DNA of 64,000 bases from contig NZ_JAMXQV010000013.1 of the NCBI RefSeq assembly GCF_024703995.1, positions 186,001-250,000 on the forward strand. The letters are read 5' to 3'. Below the pieces are notes generated by a model. The model ran no database searches and had not been told where the DNA came from. It worked only from the letters and a program-made list of their open reading frames with translations. A program made the translations under genes and the position numbers. The stretch comes from Amycolatopsis iheyensis (GTDB lineage: Bacteria > Actinomycetota > Actinomycetes > Mycobacteriales > Pseudonocardiaceae). The number at the start of each line of letters is the position of its first letter. Position 1 is the stretch's first letter. Below, in pieces: positions 61,471 through 64,000 of this stretch.

Positions 61471-62724
61471 TCAGGAAGCCGTGGTCTGGAGAGCTTTGCT
61501 CAGTGCCGTGACCGTCAGCTCCACCTGCCACGGCCGGGCGCCGCCCGCCCGCAGCACCGTCGCCACCGCTTCTTCGTCCGTCTCCGCCGGGGGCCGCCAG
61601 CAGGTGCGCCGCACCAGGTCCGGCAGCAGCAGGTTCTCCACCGGCAGCCGGCGGTCCTCCGCGATCGCCGTCAGGGCCGCGCGGGCCGCCGACAGGCGAG
61701 CCGCCGCGTCCGGGTCCTTGTCCGCCCAGCGGTTCACCGGGGGCGGGCCGTCCGTCGCCTGGGACGGGGACGGCAGCTCCGACGCCGGGAGCGCGCGGGC
61801 CGCCTGCAGGTGCCGCAGCCAGCTCGCCGTGTACTTGCGCTGGACCCGCCCGCTGAACACCGGGAGCGCCTGCAGGTCCTCCACCGTCTTCGGGTCCGCC
61901 GTGACGGCGTTGATGATCGCGCTGTCGGGCAGGATGCGGCTCGGCGCGCGGTCGCGCTTGCGGGCCAGCTCGTCGCGGGCCTGCCACAGCTCGCGGACCG
62001 CCGCCAGCCCCCGCGGGTTGCGGATCTTGTGCACACCCGACGTCCGGCGCCACGGCTCGGCGCGCGGGGCGGGCGGCGGGGCCAGCCGCACGTTTTCGAA
62101 CTCCTGCTGCGCCCACTCCAGCTTGCCCTGGGCGCCCAGCTCCGCTTCCAGCTTTTCCCGCAGCTGGACGAGCAGCTCGACGTCGAGGGCGGCGTAGTTC
62201 AGCCAGTCGACCGGCAGCGGCCGCTTCGACCAGTCCGCCGCGCTGTGCCCCTTCTCGAGGGTGTAGCCGAGCAACAGCTCGACGAGGGTCCCCAGCGCCA
62301 CGCGTTCGTAGCCCGCCAGCCGGCCGGCCAGCTCGGTGTCGAACAGCGCCGCCGGGCGCAGGTCCAGCTCGGCGAGGCAGGGGAGGTCCTGGGAGGCGGC
62401 GTGCAGCACCCACTCCAGGTCGTTGAGGACGTCGCGCAGCGGCTGGAGGTCTTCGGCCAGTGCGATCGGGTCGATCAGCACCGTGCCGGAACCCTCGCGG
62501 CGCAGCTGCACGAGGTAGGCCTTGGGCCAGTACCGGTAGCCGGACGCTCGTTCGGTGTCGACGGCGACCGCGCCGGTGCCCGCGGCGAGTCTCGCGCACG
62601 CTTCGGCGAGCGCGTGTGAATCGGTGATCACCGGGGGCGTGCCCTCGGCGGGTTCGCGTAGCAGCACTGGGCCGCCCGTGGACTCGATCTCCATCCCGGT
62701 GTCCTCGGCCTCTGTGCTTCCCAT
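61471..62724 (-). CDS. rnd: Ribonuclease D family 3'-5' exoribonuclease with HRDC domain
   Basis: 417 residues. The DEDD exonuclease motifs are seen: AVDTERA (Asp56, Glu58), HAASQDLPCL (Asp near 113) and WLNYAALDVELL (Tyr/Asp near 182-186). An HRDC domain follows (LRELWQARDELARKRDRAPSRILPD-type segment, RGLAAVRELWQARDELA near 245). RNase D trims 3' ends of tRNA and other RNAs. It matches M. tuberculosis Rv2681, which is next to dxs1 there. ATG 62724 is the start. Confidence 0.92.
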   Translation of the reverse strand: MGSTEAEDTGMEIESTGGPVLLREPAEGTPPVITDSHALAEACARLAAGTGAVAVDTERASGYRYWPKAYLVQLRREGSGTVLIDPIALAEDLQPLRDVLNDLEWVLHAASQDLPCLAELDLRPAALFDTELAGRLAGYERVALGTLVELLLGYTLEKGHSAADWSKRPLPVDWLNYAALDVELLVQLREKLEAELGAQGKLEWAQQEFENVRLAPPPAPRAEPWRRTSGVHKIRNPRGLAAVRELWQARDELARKRDRAPSRILPDSAIINAVTADPKTVEDLQALPVFSGRVQRKYTASWLRHLQAARALPASELPSPSQATDGPPPVNRWADKDPDAAARLSAARAALTAIAEDRRLPVENLLLPDLVRRTCWRPPAETDEEAVATVLRAGGARPWQVELTVTALSKALQTTAS

Positions 62725-62792
62725 AACCGACGACCCTACGGGACGGGCGTACCGCGCCTGGTCCGCCCGCCCCGCAGGGAGGTTCGTCTGCG

Positions 62793-63509
62793 TCAGCGGA
62801 TGACGCCGGCCCGCATGGCCAGCGCAACCATCTGAGCCCGGTCGCCCGTGCCGAGCTTGCGCCCGATCCGGGACAGGTGGGACTTGACGGTGAGAGCGGA
62901 GAGCGAAAGCTCCTCGCCGATCTCCTTGTTGGACTGTCCGTCGGCGACCAGCTGGAGCACCTCCACCTCACGAGCGGACAGCTCGCGCGGGGTGTTGTCG
63001 GTGCCCGCGACGCGGGTCCCGGTGGCCAGCACCGGAGCCACGCTCGGGTCGGCGTAAACGCCGCCTTCGAGCACGCGCCGCACGCCATCGGTCACGACGA
63101 CCGGTGACGCGGACTTCAGCAGGTACGCCTGGGCCCCGGCCTGGAAGGCCGAGCGGACCGCGTACGGGTCGTCCGAGGATGCGAGTACGACCACGCGCGG
63201 CCAGCCGTGGCTACGGAGTTCCGTAACCAGCTCGATGCCGCTGCCGTCCGGCAGTCCGAGATCGAGGATCGCCAGGTCACAAGGCCCAGTGGCCTGTGCT
63301 CGCGCCCTCGCCTCGGCCACCGTGGCGGCCTCGTGGACGGTCCCCGCACCCATCTGTGCGAGTCTTGCTGCGATTGCCTCCCTCAACAGCGGGTGGTCAT
63401 CGACCACCAATACCGAAAAAAGCTCTTCCCGCGGGTGCGGAACCATGCTCGCCGGCAAGGCGCCGGCTGGCGTGGATCGGACGGCCTGAGAAATGCCGAC
63501 GGTAGCCAC
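62793..63509 (-). CDS. LuxR/NarL-family response regulator
   Basis: 238 residues. A receiver domain begins after a 30-residue lead (FSVLVVDDHPLLREAIAARL; Asp37, Asp38) with phosphoacceptor Asp83 (AILDLGLPDGSG) and Lys near 131 (YLLKSASP). The C-terminal LuxR helix-turn-helix reads LSAREVEVLQLVADGQSNKEIGEELSLSALTVKSHL. GTG 63509 has GGGAGG 8 nt upstream. No kinase gene adjoins it, so it is an orphan here. It follows rnd's upstream end by 68 bp on the same strand, and the 490 bp beyond its start hold no clear gene. Confidence 0.92.
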   Translation of the reverse strand: MATVGISQAVRSTPAGALPASMVPHPREELFSVLVVDDHPLLREAIAARLAQMGAGTVHEAATVAEARARAQATGPCDLAILDLGLPDGSGIELVTELRSHGWPRVVVLASSDDPYAVRSAFQAGAQAYLLKSASPVVVTDGVRRVLEGGVYADPSVAPVLATGTRVAGTDNTPRELSAREVEVLQLVADGQSNKEIGEELSLSALTVKSHLSRIGRKLGTGDRAQMVALAMRAGVIR

Positions 63510-64000
63510 GTCACTACCTCCCTGGAGTCGGTCGTGCCCCCCGACCGGCACCGGGACCTTCGGCCGTTCAGCCGCGCCAGCTTTAGACCGAAAGTGGTGT
63601 CGTCGAAGGCACTGTAGCCGCCCTGAGCCCTTCGCGGGGGGATCGAATGGGTATCTATCTCAAACGAACAGTCACTCAGTGGGTTCGTAGTAACACGATC
63701 GGGCTAGTACACGGCCGGTTGCTAACGGATAGCCCAGCGAACACGATGCAAAGAAGTTACCGGCGTCCAAATGGCCGTGCAGATGAGGTGTGCAGCTTCC
63801 GGTGCGCGTAGTGACCAGGGTCCGGATGGGGGTCTCCGAGGGCCGGAATGTGGCCCCGGCCGGGGCATGATCAACTTCGTGAAACGGCTTCACGCGGGCT
63901 TCCCGGTGGCCGGAACGGTGACTGTCCGTATCCCTGGAGGGGCTCATCCGGCCGCTCGCCGCAAGTTGATCTTGTTGCGGTGCGTGACCACGGCCCGTCA
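63510..64000. other. Right-end region without a supported gene
   Basis: About 490 bp, less GC-rich than the rest. It should carry the promoter of the response regulator; TACAGT on the minus strand near 63612 is a possible -10. Near the right edge GATCAACTT (63869-63877) and AAGTTGATC (63963-63971) form a 9-bp inverted repeat around an 85-nt stretch that also holds GTGAAACGGCTTCAC. An ATG at 63868 stays open to the edge but has no family similarity I can name. No RNA gene was recognised. Confidence 0.5.

Noticed and set aside
63672-63947. 91-codon minus-strand frame at the right end
   Set aside because: No similarity or ribosome site, and unusual composition (His/Ser/Cys). It probably is intergenic.

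Overview
The window is very GC-rich DNA with dense coding, many GTG starts and many 4-bp ATGA/GTGA overlaps. It comes from a high-GC actinomycete. The gene content and order point to the Pseudonocardiaceae, most likely an Amycolatopsis-type organism. That placement is inference: no rRNA, tRNA, CRISPR array or insertion sequence was recognised.

Layout. (1) 1-11.9 kb holds an alpha-glucan/trehalose cluster: the treY end, treZ, glgX, then glgE-treS-mak-glgB. Together these convert glycogen to trehalose (TreX/GlgX, TreY, TreZ) and trehalose back to branched glucan (TreS, maltokinase, GlgE, GlgB). (2) 11.9-32.8 kb is an actinobacterial core block with the same neighbours as the Mycobacterium tuberculosis Rv2682c-Rv2703 region: sigA, ppgK, suhB, cei-like, DUF4193, DUF3093, dut, DUF3710, alpha/beta hydrolase, OB-fold protein, DUF3159, ceoC/ceoB, APC permease, TrmA-like methyltransferase, dxs. 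It is interrupted by repeats, a hydrolase remnant and an aldehyde dehydrogenase. (3) 32.8-61.4 kb is an accessory block of about 28.6 kb between dxs and rnd. It holds an AAA ATPase/TPR pair; a five-gene overlapping operon (Na+ symporter, ureohydrolase, ThDP enzyme, aldehyde dehydrogenase, NCS1 permease) with a divergent PucR regulator; a two-component system; an esterase; a Tat-exported PHP protein; a fadAB pair; and a carboxylase operon (two DUF1989 proteins, urea/guanidine carboxylase, allophanate hydrolase) with a divergent TetR regulator. (4) 61.4-64 kb holds rnd and a LuxR-type response regulator.

The two catabolic operons fit together. The first looks able to turn 2-ketoarginine into 4-guanidinobutyraldehyde, 4-guanidinobutyrate and then GABA plus urea. 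The second breaks down urea or guanidine to ammonia and CO2 through allophanate. Both assignments are family-level inferences.

The most striking non-coding content is a set of unrelated intergenic repeat families at gene 3' ends: a roughly 21-bp-period ACGCGT array, a perfect 22-bp-arm hairpin family found twice, a 23-bp-arm hairpin, a roughly 65-bp dispersed repeat found twice plus a fragment, and a 24-bp G-rich minisatellite.
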